From NCBI GenBank assembly GCA_025358645.1, contig JANYIW010000254.1, forward strand, positions 1-38,453: 38,453 nt of DNA, read 5' to 3'. Position numbers and translations under genes: made by a program. The notes under the pieces were generated by a model. It made no database searches. It was not told where the DNA came from and was given only the letters and a program-made list of their open reading frames with translations. This DNA comes from Bacteroidales bacterium (GTDB lineage: Bacteria; Bacteroidota; Bacteroidia; Bacteroidales; VadinHA17). Positions 7,564 through 17,012 of this stretch are shown in pieces (the stretch's first letter is position 1; each line of letters starts with the position of its first letter).

Positions 7564-9012
7564 CTAACCTACGCTGCCTTCAAGGCTTATCTGGAGAAGC
7601 TTTTGGGCTTCAACAGCAAATTCCATTGGCAGTTTATTAATTACCTCCCGGGCATATCCATTAACAATAAGTCCTATTGCATCTTCAGTTGAAATACCCC
7701 TCTGATTGCAATAAAAAATCTGATCCTCACCAATTTTGGAAGTTGTTGCTTCGTGCTCAACAATAGCGGTTGAATTATCTACCTCCAGGTAAGGAAAGGT
7801 ATGAGCTCCGCATTTATCTCCAAGTAACAGGGAATCGCATTGCGAATAATTTCTCGCGTTTGATGCATTTTTTAAAACCTTAACAAGTCCCCTGTAGCTG
7901 TTCTGACCATGACCGGCAGAGATCCCTTTTGAGACAATTGTGCTCTTTGTATTTTTACCTATATGAGTCATTTTAGTCCCGGTGTCAGCCTGTTGGTAAT
8001 TGTTTGTAACAGCAACCGAATAAAACTCACCTGTGGAATTATCTCCCCGTAAAATACATGAAGGATATTTCCAGGTTATTGCCGATCCGGTTTCTATCTG
8101 GGTCCAGGAAATTTTTGAACTTTCTCCTTTGCACATTCCCCGTTTAGTTACGAAATTGAAAACTCCGCCTCTTCCTTCCTTATCGCCAGGATACCAATTC
8201 TGAACTGTGGAGTATTTCACCTCGGCATTTTTTTCAGCGACTATTTCTACGATGGCTGCATGGAGCTGATTTTCGTCCCTTGATGGAGCAGTACATCCTT
8301 CAAGATAGCTAACATAGCTTTCTTCATCTGCAATTAAAAGTGTTCGCTCAAACTGACCGGTATTTGCCGAGTTGATCCTGAAATATGTTGAAAGTTCCAT
8401 AGGACACCTTATCCCTTTAGGAATATAACAGAATGAACCATCGCTGAACACTGCTGAGTTAAGTGTTGCAAAAAAATTATCTGTATAAGGAACTACCGAA
8501 CCCATATATCTTTTTACAAGGTCGGGATACTCTTTTACGGCATCACTGAATGAACAGAAGATTATTCCCATTTCAGCCAGTGTTTCCTTGAAAGTCGTTT
8601 TGACCGAGACACTGTCAATAACTGCATCAACAGCTACCCCCGCAAGATGCTTTTGCTCTTGTAAAGGGATCCCCAGCTTGTCAAATGTTCTTTTTAGTTC
8701 GGGGTCAATATCGTCAATACTTCCAGTATTCTTTCTTTCTTTCGGAGCAGCATAAAAAATAATTTCCTGATAATTAATCGGCGCTATCTTAAGATTTGGC
8801 CATGTTGGCATTTTCATTGTCAGCCAATGGCGATAAGATTTCAATCTGAAATCGAGTAACCACTGCGGTTCATTCTTCTTAGCAGAAATAATTCTTACCA
8901 CTTCCTCACTCAGACCTTTCGGGATCCTGTCCATTTCGATATCGGAATAGAATCCATATTTATATTCGCCTGTAGTTACATCACTTAATATTTTATCCTG
9001 ATCTTTTTCCAT
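7564..9012 (-). CDS. sufB: Fe-S scaffold protein SufB
   Basis: Core scaffold subunit of the SufBC2D complex. Segments seen are [20 protein letters not shown] (middle), [35 protein letters not shown] with the Cys matching the family's cluster/sulfur-relay Cys, and [17 protein letters not shown] with the nearby acidic ligand. 482 residues is the usual length. It is the first gene of the operon; the next gene upstream on this strand ends 332 bases away, so the operon promoter lies in 9013-9344. A candidate -7 box (CAAAAATA on plus, TATTTTTG on minus) is at 9205-9212. Confidence 0.97.
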   Translation of the reverse strand: MEKDQDKILSDVTTGEYKYGFYSDIEMDRIPKGLSEEVVRIISAKKNEPQWLLDFRLKSYRHWLTMKMPTWPNLKIAPINYQEIIFYAAPKERKNTGSIDDIDPELKRTFDKLGIPLQEQKHLAGVAVDAVIDSVSVKTTFKETLAEMGIIFCSFSDAVKEYPDLVKRYMGSVVPYTDNFFATLNSAVFSDGSFCYIPKGIRCPMELSTYFRINSANTGQFERTLLIADEESYVSYLEGCTAPSRDENQLHAAIVEIVAEKNAEVKYSTVQNWYPGDKEGRGGVFNFVTKRGMCKGESSKISWTQIETGSAITWKYPSCILRGDNSTGEFYSVAVTNNYQQADTGTKMTHIGKNTKSTIVSKGISAGHGQNSYRGLVKVLKNASNARNYSQCDSLLLGDKCGAHTFPYLEVDNSTAIVEHEATTSKIGEDQIFYCNQRGISTEDAIGLIVNGYAREVINKLPMEFAVEAQKLLQISLEGSVG

Positions 9013-9344
9013 CTTAATAATTATCGAGTCATTAACATGTTAACAAAAAAACCCACTTCCATTTATTCTATCAGTTGATTTTTTTCGTTTACCCCGGCCC
9101 CAAGGGGAGCGAAAAAATCACAATTAAGCCCCCTTGGGGGTTTGGGGGTAAAAAACAGCTATCAATAACTATTCCGTTAATTGTATTTAATCTAAATAAA
9201 CATACAAAAATATAAAAAAATAGGATTAGAAGAAGAATTCTACGGTAAATCTGCACAGATTATGAGATGAAGAGATTCTGAGACATCTCAAGTGAGTCGT
9301 GAGTCGTCTGTAGTATCAGACTAAGAGAGGAAGTTACGCAATGG
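9013..9344. other. gene-free spacer upstream of sufB
   Basis: 332 bases without a credible ORF. It contains a long palindromic element (9076-9152), a weak minus-strand promoter box CAAAAATA (9205-9212; no CAAA at the expected -33 position), an inverted repeat TGAGATG / CATCTCA (9253-9259 and 9284-9290) and a tandem GAGTCGT pair (9294-9307). If the 9205 box is used, the palindrome lies in the 5' leader of the suf mRNA. Confidence 0.55.
9088..9152. repeat. imperfect palindromic element with C/G-rich arms, REP/MITE-like
   Basis: The left arm begins TTTACCCC and contains CCCCAAGGGG (9088-9110). The right arm contains CCCCTTGGGG and ends GGGGGTAAA (9128-9152). They are inverted copies separated by 17 AT-rich bases. 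A competing pair, TGATTTTTTTCG (9076-9087) with CGAAAAAATCA (9110-9120), overlaps it. The G/C-rich blocks differ sharply from the surrounding AT-rich spacer, which fits a small dispersed intergenic repeat; copy number cannot be judged from one window. Confidence 0.65.
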
Positions 9345-10412
9345 TTATTTGCTTTCCTTATATTCCTTTAATATGGATTGAAATATTTCTTTCACAGAAG
9401 AAATTTTAGTTGCCCTGAAAGCATTTGCTCCGGCAAACGCGTATCCATTTTCAAAGTTACCTTTCAGTGCATTAATAAGTGCAATAATTATACAGTAAGG
9501 GCTTTTTGAAATATCACAGGTCTTAATGCATTTAAAAGGACATTTCTTAGGCTGTTTTTTACCTTCTCTGACTTTAGTGATAAAGTTGCTCAGAATTGCA
9601 CGTCCCGGCATACCAACCGGACTCCTTATTATTTCAATATCAGAACTTACAGCGTCAATATAAGCTTGTTTGAATGCTGCTGAGGCATCGCATTCGTTGG
9701 TAGTGACAAAACGGGTGCCCATTTGAACTCCTGAAGCCCCCAGATCGAGAATTTTGTGTATATCTTCACCGGTATAAATGCCCCCGGCAGCTATAAGTGG
9801 AATTTTTTGATCGTATTTATCTTCAAATATTTTCAATTCACTTACGATTTCCGGCACGAGCTTTTCAAGAGAATAATTATTATCGAATATCTGCTCTTCT
9901 TTAAAGCCCAGATGGCCTCCTGCCTTTGGTCCTTCTACAATAACTGCATCGGGTAGATAATTATAGTTAGTTTTCCACTTTTCACATATAATTTTTGTTG
10001 CCCTTGCTGATGAGACAATCGGGATAAGTTTTGTAGTACTATCCTTCTTTAAAAAAGAGGGCAGATCAAGAGGAAGCCCTGCTCCAGCGGTAATAAGATC
10101 AACCTTTTCTGAGATAGCTGTTTTTATCATATCCGTGAAATTAGTCATGGCAACCATGACATTGACACCGATTATACCAATAGTTTTTTCGCGTGTTTTG
10201 CGTATCTCTTCTTTAAGTCCGTATATACTTGCTTCAAGAAAATCAGAAGAAAAATCTTTGTACAAAAGTCCGAGTCCGGCACTCGATATAACTCCCACGC
10301 CACCTTCATTTGCAACTGCGGAAGCGAGTCCTGAAAGAGAAATTCCCACTCCCATCCCACCCTGAATAATTGGTACTGCTATTGCAAGATTCCCAATTCT
10401 TAGTGCCTTCAT
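9345..10412 (-). CDS. NPD-family flavoprotein, nitronate monooxygenase-like
   Basis: FMN-dependent TIM-barrel enzyme of the nitronate monooxygenase / 2-nitropropane dioxygenase / FabK family. Seen are the N-terminal IIQGGMGVGISLSGLASAV, GPKAGGHLG in the middle, and the phosphate-binding AAGGIYTGEDI followed by GASGVQMGTRFV (about 210-240). The C-terminal tail carries a Cys-rich stretch KKCPFKCIKTCDISKSPYC, an arrangement found in a Bacteroidetes/Clostridia subgroup; whether it binds metal is unknown. 355 residues. Substrate could be nitronates or an enoyl-ACP; the sequence does not decide. It is the only minus-strand gene between the suf operon and a divergent MuiA-family gene, with a TACCTTTG -7 box just upstream. 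Confidence 0.85.
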   Translation of the reverse strand: MKALRIGNLAIAVPIIQGGMGVGISLSGLASAVANEGGVGVISSAGLGLLYKDFSSDFLEASIYGLKEEIRKTREKTIGIIGVNVMVAMTNFTDMIKTAISEKVDLITAGAGLPLDLPSFLKKDSTTKLIPIVSSARATKIICEKWKTNYNYLPDAVIVEGPKAGGHLGFKEEQIFDNNYSLEKLVPEIVSELKIFEDKYDQKIPLIAAGGIYTGEDIHKILDLGASGVQMGTRFVTTNECDASAAFKQAYIDAVSSDIEIIRSPVGMPGRAILSNFITKVREGKKQPKKCPFKCIKTCDISKSPYCIIIALINALKGNFENGYAFAGANAFRATKISSVKEIFQSILKEYKESK

Positions 10413-10432
10413 TTTGAATTTTTTTATTTTGC

Positions 10433-10440
10433 CAAAGGTA
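10433..10440 (-). promoter_or_regulatory. -7 box for the NPD-family gene
   Basis: CAAAGGTA on plus reads TACCTTTG on minus, an exact TAnnTTTG match 20 bases before the ATG. No good -33 TTTG lies at the expected distance, so this is moderate evidence only. Confidence 0.4.
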
Positions 10441-10579
10441 GGTTATTTAACCAATCTCACTAAGGAAAAGCGATATTTAACATTTATTAAGGTATGATGG
10501 CACAAAGACACAAAAACCCAAGAGCATAACTTGTTGTAAAAAAATCTTAACTTTAAAAAACTAATTTTAAATTAAATTT

Positions 10580-12202
10580 ATGAAAAGAGTTGTAATCGCT
10601 TCAGCATTCTGTATTTATGCTTTTCTAAATCTTTCGGCGCAGGCAGAGAAGGAGATAAAAGCTGAAATAAAGCATGTTACAGTTTTCCCCGACAGGGCCC
10701 AGGTTGATCATGAAACAACTGTAACAATCATGCCGGGAAAAAGTGTTCTCAAATTATCAGGACTCTCTCCATATATTGATGTTCAGAGCATTCAGGTAAA
10801 AGGATATGGAGATTTTACAATCCTTTCTGTAAATCAACAGAATAACTACCTTCAGAATCTCGAAGACTCCCCTGAAGTTAAAAGCATCAGGAGTCAGATT
10901 GAAACACTACAGCTAAAAATCGAAGATGAGAATGCAGCTATAAGTATCCTTAAGCAAAAAGAGGCTTTTCTTACTGCGAACAAGGCCATTCTTGTTAAGG
11001 AAACAACATTCTCTCTTGAGCAATTCAAAAATGTCATGGATCTGTATACCAATAATATGGATCAGGTCACAATGACAACATTGAAAAAAGAAAGGTTAAT
11101 AAAAGATTTCAACAAACAGATTCTCGCTCTTCAGCAACAGGTAGCCCATAAGCTTGGCAGACAGCAACTTCCTTCTGGTGAAATTCTGGTTTCTGTTGCA
11201 TCGGAAAAACAGGTTTCCGGGAAACTTACTTTCAGTTATGTGGTTGCAAATGCAGGCTGGTATCCCTCTTATGATATAAGGGTTGATGATATAAAAAATC
11301 CTGTGGCAATATTTTATAAGGCAAATGTATTTCAGAATTCAGGAGTCGAATGGAAAGATATTAAACTGAGTTTCTCAAATGCCACTCCATGGGTAGCAGG
11401 TGATATTCCTATTCTGAATCCATGGTTTGTTGATTTTTATTATCCTGTAGCAAGAATGATCCAAGGAAAGGCTGCTGGTATAAGCATGAGCCGAAGTGAG
11501 GCTCCTGCAATGATGGAAATAGCAGCCAATGACAAGAAAATGGAGGAAAAGGCGTTGGAAGCCGCCCCGGTATTGGTTCAAAAGCAGGTTGGAGAGACAA
11601 CGATCACATTCGACATTGCTGTTCCCTACACTATTCCTTCGGATGGAAAGCTTCAGACTGTAGAAATCCAGCGGCTTACTGCTCCTGCTGATTATAAGTA
11701 TGTTACTCTGCCGAAGCTATCACCACTGGCTTATCTCACCGCAAATATTACTGATTGGGCAAAATTAAGTCTCCAGAGTGGGGAGGCTACTCTGTATTTT
11801 GAAAATTCGTTCGTTGGAAAATCGACACTTAATGTAAACCAGTTAACCGATACCCTTACTATCTCACTGGGAACAGATAACAGTATTCTGGTAAAAAGGG
11901 AGAAACGAAAAGATTTCACCAGCAGGAAAGTGATTGGATCGAACAGAACCGATACCTATTCATTTTTACTTACTATTAGGAATAATAAATCAAACCCCAT
12001 TAAAATTACTCTGAACGATCAGGTTCCGGTTTCATCAAATAGCAGTATCAGCATTGACACTATTGAATTGTCGGGTGGGAAGATGAATAAGCAAACTGGT
12101 GAAATAAAGTGGGATCTTGATATAAAACCACAGGAAACCAGGCAGATAGTATTAACTTATTCTGTTAAATATCCAAAAGATAAAACTGTAATTCTTGATT
12201 GA
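10580..12202 (+). CDS. MuiA-family exported protein (DUF4140/DUF4139)
   Basis: A 540-residue protein with an N-terminal signal peptide (cleavage near residues 20-22 after LNLSAQA). An N-terminal DUF4140 domain (about 27-120, VTVFPDRAQVDHETTVTI) is followed by a coiled-coil stretch (about 90-190, IRSQIETLQLKIEDENAAIS). The DUF4139 beta domain (about 200-540) includes ANAGWYPSYDIRVDD and the end VLTYSVKYPKDKTVILD. Proteins of this kind are annotated mucoidy inhibitor MuiA-like; molecular function is not established. Around residues 293-302 an insert reads MIQGKAAGIS, like the plug motif of SusC proteins. The YccF-type gene starts 18 bases downstream and thiL follows, so an operon is likely. Confidence 0.87.
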   Translation: MKRVVIASAFCIYAFLNLSAQAEKEIKAEIKHVTVFPDRAQVDHETTVTIMPGKSVLKLSGLSPYIDVQSIQVKGYGDFTILSVNQQNNYLQNLEDSPEVKSIRSQIETLQLKIEDENAAISILKQKEAFLTANKAILVKETTFSLEQFKNVMDLYTNNMDQVTMTTLKKERLIKDFNKQILALQQQVAHKLGRQQLPSGEILVSVASEKQVSGKLTFSYVVANAGWYPSYDIRVDDIKNPVAIFYKANVFQNSGVEWKDIKLSFSNATPWVAGDIPILNPWFVDFYYPVARMIQGKAAGISMSRSEAPAMMEIAANDKKMEEKALEAAPVLVQKQVGETTITFDIAVPYTIPSDGKLQTVEIQRLTAPADYKYVTLPKLSPLAYLTANITDWAKLSLQSGEATLYFENSFVGKSTLNVNQLTDTLTISLGTDNSILVKREKRKDFTSRKVIGSNRTDTYSFLLTIRNNKSNPIKITLNDQVPVSSNSSISIDTIELSGGKMNKQTGEIKWDLDIKPQETRQIVLTYSVKYPKDKTVILD

Positions 12203-12220
12203 ATTATTAATTAATTGTTT

Positions 12221-12595
12221 ATGAATTTTTTGGGAAATCTTATCTGGCTGATATTTGGAGGCTTAATCATTTCGATTGAGTACTTAATTGGAAGTATTGT
12301 GCTTATGATAACCATCATCGGTATTCCTTTTGGTATACAGACACTGAAAATGGCTTCACTTTCATTGTGGCCATTCGGACGTGATACTCGTGTACAAACC
12401 AGAGCTTCCGGTTGTTTATATATTCTAATGAATATTATCTGGCTGATTTTCGGCGGTATTTGGATAGCAATCACTCACGCTATATTCGGAGCGCTTCTAT
12501 GTGTAACAATAATTGGTATTCCGTTTGGTTTACAGCATTTTAAACTTACTGCAATTGCGTTGTCGCCTTTTGGCAGGGACATTGTAAAAAAATAA
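12221..12595 (+). CDS. YccF-type inner membrane protein
   Basis: A small hydrophobic protein (124 aa) of the YccF family. It is an internal duplication: FLGNLIWLIFGG with IIGIPFGIQTLKMASLSLWP and PFGRDT in the first half, and MNIIWLIFGGIW with IIGIPFGLQHFKLTAIALSP and PFGRDI in the second. Each half has two predicted membrane segments. Function in the family is unknown. The ORF track starts at a TTG (12215); the ATG two codons later is the better start. It follows the MuiA-family gene by 18 bases and precedes thiL by 18. Confidence 0.88.
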   Translation: MNFLGNLIWLIFGGLIISIEYLIGSIVLMITIIGIPFGIQTLKMASLSLWPFGRDTRVQTRASGCLYILMNIIWLIFGGIWIAITHAIFGALLCVTIIGIPFGLQHFKLTAIALSPFGRDIVKK

Positions 12596-12613
12596 AAGGA
12601 AGAAGATACCCGA

Positions 12614-13645
12614 ATGAAAAAATCTGAAAACAAAATAAAATCTATTGAAGAAATTGGGAAATTTGGTCTGATCAGCCATATTGCCGAAAATGTAAAAACC
12701 GGGAATAAGACCACCATTAAAGGGATTGGTGATGATTCTGCTATTATTGATTCAGGAAAGAATTTAACTCTGGTTTCAACCGATCTTCTTCTGGAAGGCA
12801 TTCATTTCAATCTGATTTATACTCCTCTTAAACATCTTGGATACAAGGCTGTTATCAGGGGAATTTCTGATATATATGCTATGAATGGAACGCCGGGACA
12901 AGTTATGATTGCTCTCGGCATCAGTTCAAAATTCAATCTTGAACAGGTTGAGGATTTTTATGAAGGAATTTCACTCGCATGTAAAAAATACCATGTCGAT
13001 CTGGTTGGAGGAGATATCACAAGTTCGCTTACTGGTATGACTATCGGAGTCACTTCTGTTGGTACAGTTGAAAAAAACAAACTTGTTAAAAGGGATGGAG
13101 CCAGGGCAAATGATCTGATTTGTGTTACCGGCGATTTCGGCGCTTCCTTTATGGGCCTTCAGCTTTTGGAAAGGGAAAGAAAGCTCTTTGTCAGAGAGAA
13201 AGTGACTCAACCCGATCTTGCAGGATTTGAATATGTTATAGGAAAGCAGCTTAAACCTGAATTTCCGGTTTCGACTTTGACTGAACTCAGGAAAGAAGAA
13301 ATCACACCCACTTCCATGATCGATGTGACCGACGGATTGGCTTCCGACCTGCTTCAGATCTGCAGATTATCAGATACCTGTTGCAGGATCTTCTACAGTA
13401 AGGTGCCAATAGATTACGAAACTTCGAGACTGGCGGAAGAATTCAATATAGATCCAATGACTCCTGCTCTAAACGGAGGTGAAGACTTTGAACTTCTTTT
13501 TACGATTCCTCTTGGGCAGGCCGGGAAGATCAAGATGATAGAGTCTGTAAAAGTGATTGGTCACATGACCTCATCGGGTTCCGGCAATTATATTGTAGGG
13601 GATGATGGTTCAGAAGTTGAGATACCGGCACAGGGATGGAAATAA
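12614..13645 (+). CDS. thiL: thiamine-monophosphate kinase ThiL
   Basis: ATP-dependent kinase converting thiamine monophosphate to the active cofactor thiamine diphosphate in the cytoplasm. Motifs of the PurM/ThiL fold are present: IKGIGDDSAII (about 35-45), STDLLLEGIHF (about 56-66), VGGDITSS (about 133-140), VTGDFGASFMGLQLL (substrate region) and IDVTDGLASDL (about 236-246). 343 residues, close to the family length. It is the last gene of the MuiA-YccF-thiL set and ends 16 bases from the convergent lpxA stop, with no terminator visible between. No TPP riboswitch is seen upstream, and no other thiamine genes are nearby. Confidence 0.94.
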   Translation: MKKSENKIKSIEEIGKFGLISHIAENVKTGNKTTIKGIGDDSAIIDSGKNLTLVSTDLLLEGIHFNLIYTPLKHLGYKAVIRGISDIYAMNGTPGQVMIALGISSKFNLEQVEDFYEGISLACKKYHVDLVGGDITSSLTGMTIGVTSVGTVEKNKLVKRDGARANDLICVTGDFGASFMGLQLLERERKLFVREKVTQPDLAGFEYVIGKQLKPEFPVSTLTELRKEEITPTSMIDVTDGLASDLLQICRLSDTCCRIFYSKVPIDYETSRLAEEFNIDPMTPALNGGEDFELLFTIPLGQAGKIKMIESVKVIGHMTSSGSGNYIVGDDGSEVEIPAQGWK

Positions 13646-13661
13646 TAAAAAGATTAAAGTA

Positions 13662-14435
13662 TTATCTGGCCCTGATAATTCCTCTTTCAGATTTTCTGAT
13701 AAATTCCAAAATATAATTTCTATCCTCTGAGGGTTTGAATTCAGTCTCAACATATTCCATAGCCTGCGAAATATTCATCCCTTTCTGATAAATAGCCCGG
13801 TATATTTCATGAATCTCATCAATCCTCTCCTTACCAAATCCTCTTCGGGTTAATCCGACAGAATTTAATCCGAGGAATGAGAGGGGGTCGCGGTCAGCTT
13901 TTATAAAGGGCGGAACATCTATACGGACCTTTGCACCGCCACCTACCATTACATGAGCTCCTATATGACTGAATTGGTGAACCATTGTTCCTGCACTGAG
14001 AATAGCCCAATCGTCAATATCAACTTCACCGGCCAGCGCGGTGGAATTACCTATTATAACATTGTTTTGTATTGCACAGTCGTGACCGACATGAGCATAG
14101 GCCATCAAGAGGCAATTCTTTCCGATCACGGTCTTTCCAACGGCAGCAGTGCCCCGGTTAATTGTAGCACACTCCCTCACAGTAGTGTTGTCACCAATTT
14201 CAGCAGTTGTTTCCTCTCCACGGAACTTAAGATCCTGAGGAAATCCCGCCACAACTGCAGACGGGAATATTCTGCAATTCTTCCCGATTCTGGAGCCATC
14301 CATTATCGTAGTATGGGGGCCAATCCATGTTCCTTCGCCTATAATAACATTGCCTGCTATATATGCAAATGGTTCAACAATAACATCTTTGCCGATTTTT
14401 GCTTCAGGATGTATAAAAGCTAATTTTGAGATCAT
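13662..14435 (-). CDS. lpxA: UDP-GlcNAc acyltransferase LpxA
   Basis: First step of lipid A synthesis: transfer of a hydroxyacyl chain from ACP to the 3-OH of UDP-GlcNAc. The protein is a left-handed beta-helix built from hexapeptide repeats (for example IGKDVIVEPFAYIAGNVIIG) with the catalytic His in MAYAHVGHDC and a helical C-terminal tail ending RKSERGIIRAR. 257 residues, normal length. It lies 8 bases downstream of lpxC-fabZ and is the last gene of the lipid A cluster. Hexapeptide repeats also occur in LpxD, but the absence of an N-terminal domain and the C-terminal tail identify LpxA. Confidence 0.96.
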   Translation of the reverse strand: MISKLAFIHPEAKIGKDVIVEPFAYIAGNVIIGEGTWIGPHTTIMDGSRIGKNCRIFPSAVVAGFPQDLKFRGEETTAEIGDNTTVRECATINRGTAAVGKTVIGKNCLLMAYAHVGHDCAIQNNVIIGNSTALAGEVDIDDWAILSAGTMVHQFSHIGAHVMVGGGAKVRIDVPPFIKADRDPLSFLGLNSVGLTRRGFGKERIDEIHEIYRAIYQKGMNISQAMEYVETEFKPSEDRNYILEFIRKSERGIIRAR

Positions 14436-14443
14436 TAAAATTT

Positions 14444-15838
14444 TTATTTGTTTTTTACTACTTGTGCAGTCATTTCTCCTTCTAAAACAAGTATGTTTCC
14501 TACAAATGCCTGACCAAACATCGTGGCTATCCCGCGTCGCATTACATCAGCAAATTCCATTTTAAGTATGACAGTATCTCCAGGAACTACTTTGTGTTTA
14601 AACTTAAGTTTGTCGATTTTAAGAAAATAAGTTGAATACTTTTCTGGTTCTTCAACCGAACTGAGTACAAGCAATCCCCCGGTTTGAGCCAGGGCTTCAA
14701 CCAGAAGTACTCCTGGCATTATTGGTTCATCTGGGAAATGACCCTGAAAGAATGATTCATTAAATGTAACATTCTTGATCCCTACAATTGAGGATTCATC
14801 AAGAGCAATTATTTTATCAACCATTAAAAAAGGGAATCTGTGAGGCAGTCTTTTTTTAATGTCTTCAATCGTAAAAACCGGAGGTTGCGTAGCGTCATAA
14901 ACAGGAATATCACGTTTTGAGAGCGCTTTTTTCATCTCCTGCCGGATGATCTTAGCGAGCCTTGTATTGGCATAATGCCCCGGACGGGTAGCAACAATTT
15001 TACCTTTAATCGGGTGACCAACCAGGGCAATATCTCCCATAATATCAAGTAGTTTATGCCGGGCCGGTTCATTCGGGTATCGTAATTCGGTATTATTAAG
15101 TATACCTGCTTTATGTGTATTTATCCCCGGGCGGTTAAAAAGTTTAGCGATCCGGTCAATTTCAGACTGTTTAACTTCCTTTTCAAGGATTACAATCGCG
15201 TTATCCAGATCACCTCCTTTTATAAGTCCCTTATTATAGAGGGACTCCAGTTCATGAAAAAACACAAATGTGCGGCTTTTGCAAATCTTCTCTTCAAAGT
15301 CATCAATTGAATCAAGGATAGAATACTGATTACCCAGGATTTTGGAGTTATAATCAATAAGAACATTCACGCTGAAATGATCGTCGGGATAAACAATAAG
15401 ATCCACACCGTGTTCTTCGTCTGAGAAGGTAATCTTCTGTTTTATAACGAAGTAATTTCTATCTTCTTTCTGATCGATAATACCTGCTTCCTTAATTGCT
15501 TCAACAAACATCCAGGCAGAGCCACCCATTATCGGGGCCTCGGGTCCGTTTAACTCTATGAGGGCATTATCGACCCTCAGTCCATGAAATGCGGCCAGAA
15601 CATGTTCAATAGTTGCCACGGAGGCATTGTTTTGAACAAGAGTCGTTCCTCTGGAAGTATCTGTAACGTGTTCAGCAAGAGCATCAATTAAAGGTTTTCC
15701 CGGAAGGTCCACTCTGCAGAATTTGTATCCATGATTTACCGGAGCTGGTTTAAATGTAATTGTTACACAATTCCCTGTATGCAGCCCATATCCGGTAAGG
15801 CTTATCTCTTTTGCGAGAGTCCTTTGTTTTTCACTCAT
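14444..15838 (-). CDS. lpxC: bifunctional LpxC deacetylase - FabZ dehydratase
   Basis: One 464-residue chain carries two enzymes. The N-terminal LpxC (about 1-300) removes acetate from UDP-3-O-acyl-GlcNAc, the committed lipid A step. Its Zn-binding His lies in IEHVLAAFHGL, and HKLLDIMGDIALVG holds the second His and the Asp. The C-terminal FabZ (about 315-464) dehydrates hydroxyacyl-ACP in fatty acid synthesis, with FLMVDKI and the catalytic His in GHFPDEPIMPGVL plus the Glu in LVEALAQTGG. This fusion is well known in Bacteroidetes and may balance phospholipid and lipid A synthesis. Gaps are 8 bases to lpxA and 121 bases from lpxD. Confidence 0.97.
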   Translation of the reverse strand: MSEKQRTLAKEISLTGYGLHTGNCVTITFKPAPVNHGYKFCRVDLPGKPLIDALAEHVTDTSRGTTLVQNNASVATIEHVLAAFHGLRVDNALIELNGPEAPIMGGSAWMFVEAIKEAGIIDQKEDRNYFVIKQKITFSDEEHGVDLIVYPDDHFSVNVLIDYNSKILGNQYSILDSIDDFEEKICKSRTFVFFHELESLYNKGLIKGGDLDNAIVILEKEVKQSEIDRIAKLFNRPGINTHKAGILNNTELRYPNEPARHKLLDIMGDIALVGHPIKGKIVATRPGHYANTRLAKIIRQEMKKALSKRDIPVYDATQPPVFTIEDIKKRLPHRFPFLMVDKIIALDESSIVGIKNVTFNESFFQGHFPDEPIMPGVLLVEALAQTGGLLVLSSVEEPEKYSTYFLKIDKLKFKHKVVPGDTVILKMEFADVMRRGIATMFGQAFVGNILVLEGEMTAQVVKNK

Positions 15839-15959
15839 CAGTGTTAATTATTAAATTAAAATCAGGGTACAAAAAAAATAAAAATATTTCGAACAATCCA
15901 GAAAATTGTTCTTTAACTGAATTTTTTACAACCGATTCATTCACGAATGCAAAACAAAA

Positions 15960-16997
15960 CTACTTCTTTTTCAGAGACTCTATCTCTTTTTCCAGTGAAT
16001 CAATCTTTACTTTCATTTCCGGTAATTTTTTAAAAATAACTGAAGATCTGAGAAACTGTTTCAGTTCTATTGCCGGGGAACCAATGATAACCGTGTTTTC
16101 CTTTTTAACATCACCTAGAATTCCACTCTGTGCTCCTATTTTTGTACCATTTGCAATTTTTATATGACCGGAAAGGCCAACCTGTCCCCCAAACATACAA
16201 TTCCTTCCGACTTTTGTTGATCCTGATATTCCTGTCTGAGCAGCCATTACTGAATTCTCGCCCACCTCCACATTATGACCTATCTGGATAAGATTATCGA
16301 GTTTAACACCTCTACGGATTATTGTCGAGCCCATAGTAGCGCGGTCAATTGTAACATTAGCGCCTATCTCAACATGATCCTCCAGAACAACATTTCCTAA
16401 CTGGGGGATTTTCATAAATTCACTGTCGGACTGTGGAGCAAATCCGAATCCGTCACTACCGATCACCGACCCGGCATGTATGATACAACCCTCACCTACA
16501 AGACATTCGTGATAGATCTTCACCCCCGGGTTTAAAATACAATTATTCCCAATTATAGTTTTGTCTCCGATATAAACATGAGGATAGATTGAACACCCAT
16601 CGCCAATAATGCAATTCTCACCTATGTAGGCATAAGGCCCTATGAACACGTCGGATCCGATTTTTGCACTTGTTTCAATAATTGCGGTGTCATGTATTCC
16701 TTTCTTTCGTGGTCTGGACTGATCCACCATCCGGAGAAGAGATGCAAATGCCTCATAAGCATTTTCTACCTTAATGAGTGTGGCGGCAACCCTGGCAGAA
16801 GGAACAAAACTTTTATTAACAAGAACAATAGATGATTTTGTCTCATATAGATAATGCTCGTATTTAGGATTGGCAAGAAACGACAAAGCGCCACTTTGCC
16901 CCTCTTCTATTTTAGCTATTGTATTGACTTTAATATCGGGATTGCCCTCTATCTCACCTTTCAAAAACCCGGCAATTGTTTCTGCAGTAAATTCCAT
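15960..16997 (-). CDS. lpxD: UDP-3-O-acylglucosamine N-acyltransferase LpxD
   Basis: Third lipid A enzyme, N-acylating the LpxC product. The N-terminal UDP-binding domain (about 1-100) has [21 protein letters not shown] long hexapeptide left-handed helix follows, with the family segment [14 protein letters not shown] and the catalytic His in [13 protein letters not shown]-terminal helix with a coiled-coil look ([16 protein letters not shown]) ends the protein. 345 residues, normal. It starts 15 bases after the HD-domain gene. The 121-base gap to lpxC shows no clear promoter. Confidence 0.96.
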   Translation of the reverse strand: MEFTAETIAGFLKGEIEGNPDIKVNTIAKIEEGQSGALSFLANPKYEHYLYETKSSIVLVNKSFVPSARVAATLIKVENAYEAFASLLRMVDQSRPRKKGIHDTAIIETSAKIGSDVFIGPYAYIGENCIIGDGCSIYPHVYIGDKTIIGNNCILNPGVKIYHECLVGEGCIIHAGSVIGSDGFGFAPQSDSEFMKIPQLGNVVLEDHVEIGANVTIDRATMGSTIIRRGVKLDNLIQIGHNVEVGENSVMAAQTGISGSTKVGRNCMFGGQVGLSGHIKIANGTKIGAQSGILGDVKKENTVIIGSPAIELKQFLRSSVIFKKLPEMKVKIDSLEKEIESLKKK

Positions 16998-17012
16998 AAC
17001 AGTAATATTTTA

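Noticed and set aside
9294-9307. Tandem GAGTCGT pair
   Set aside because: Only two 7-base copies in a low-information spacer, with no link to a gene or promoter.
13953-14423. 156-residue plus-strand ORF
   Set aside because: Antisense to lpxA, whose hexapeptide repeats are clear; Cys- and Ser-rich translation with no family features.
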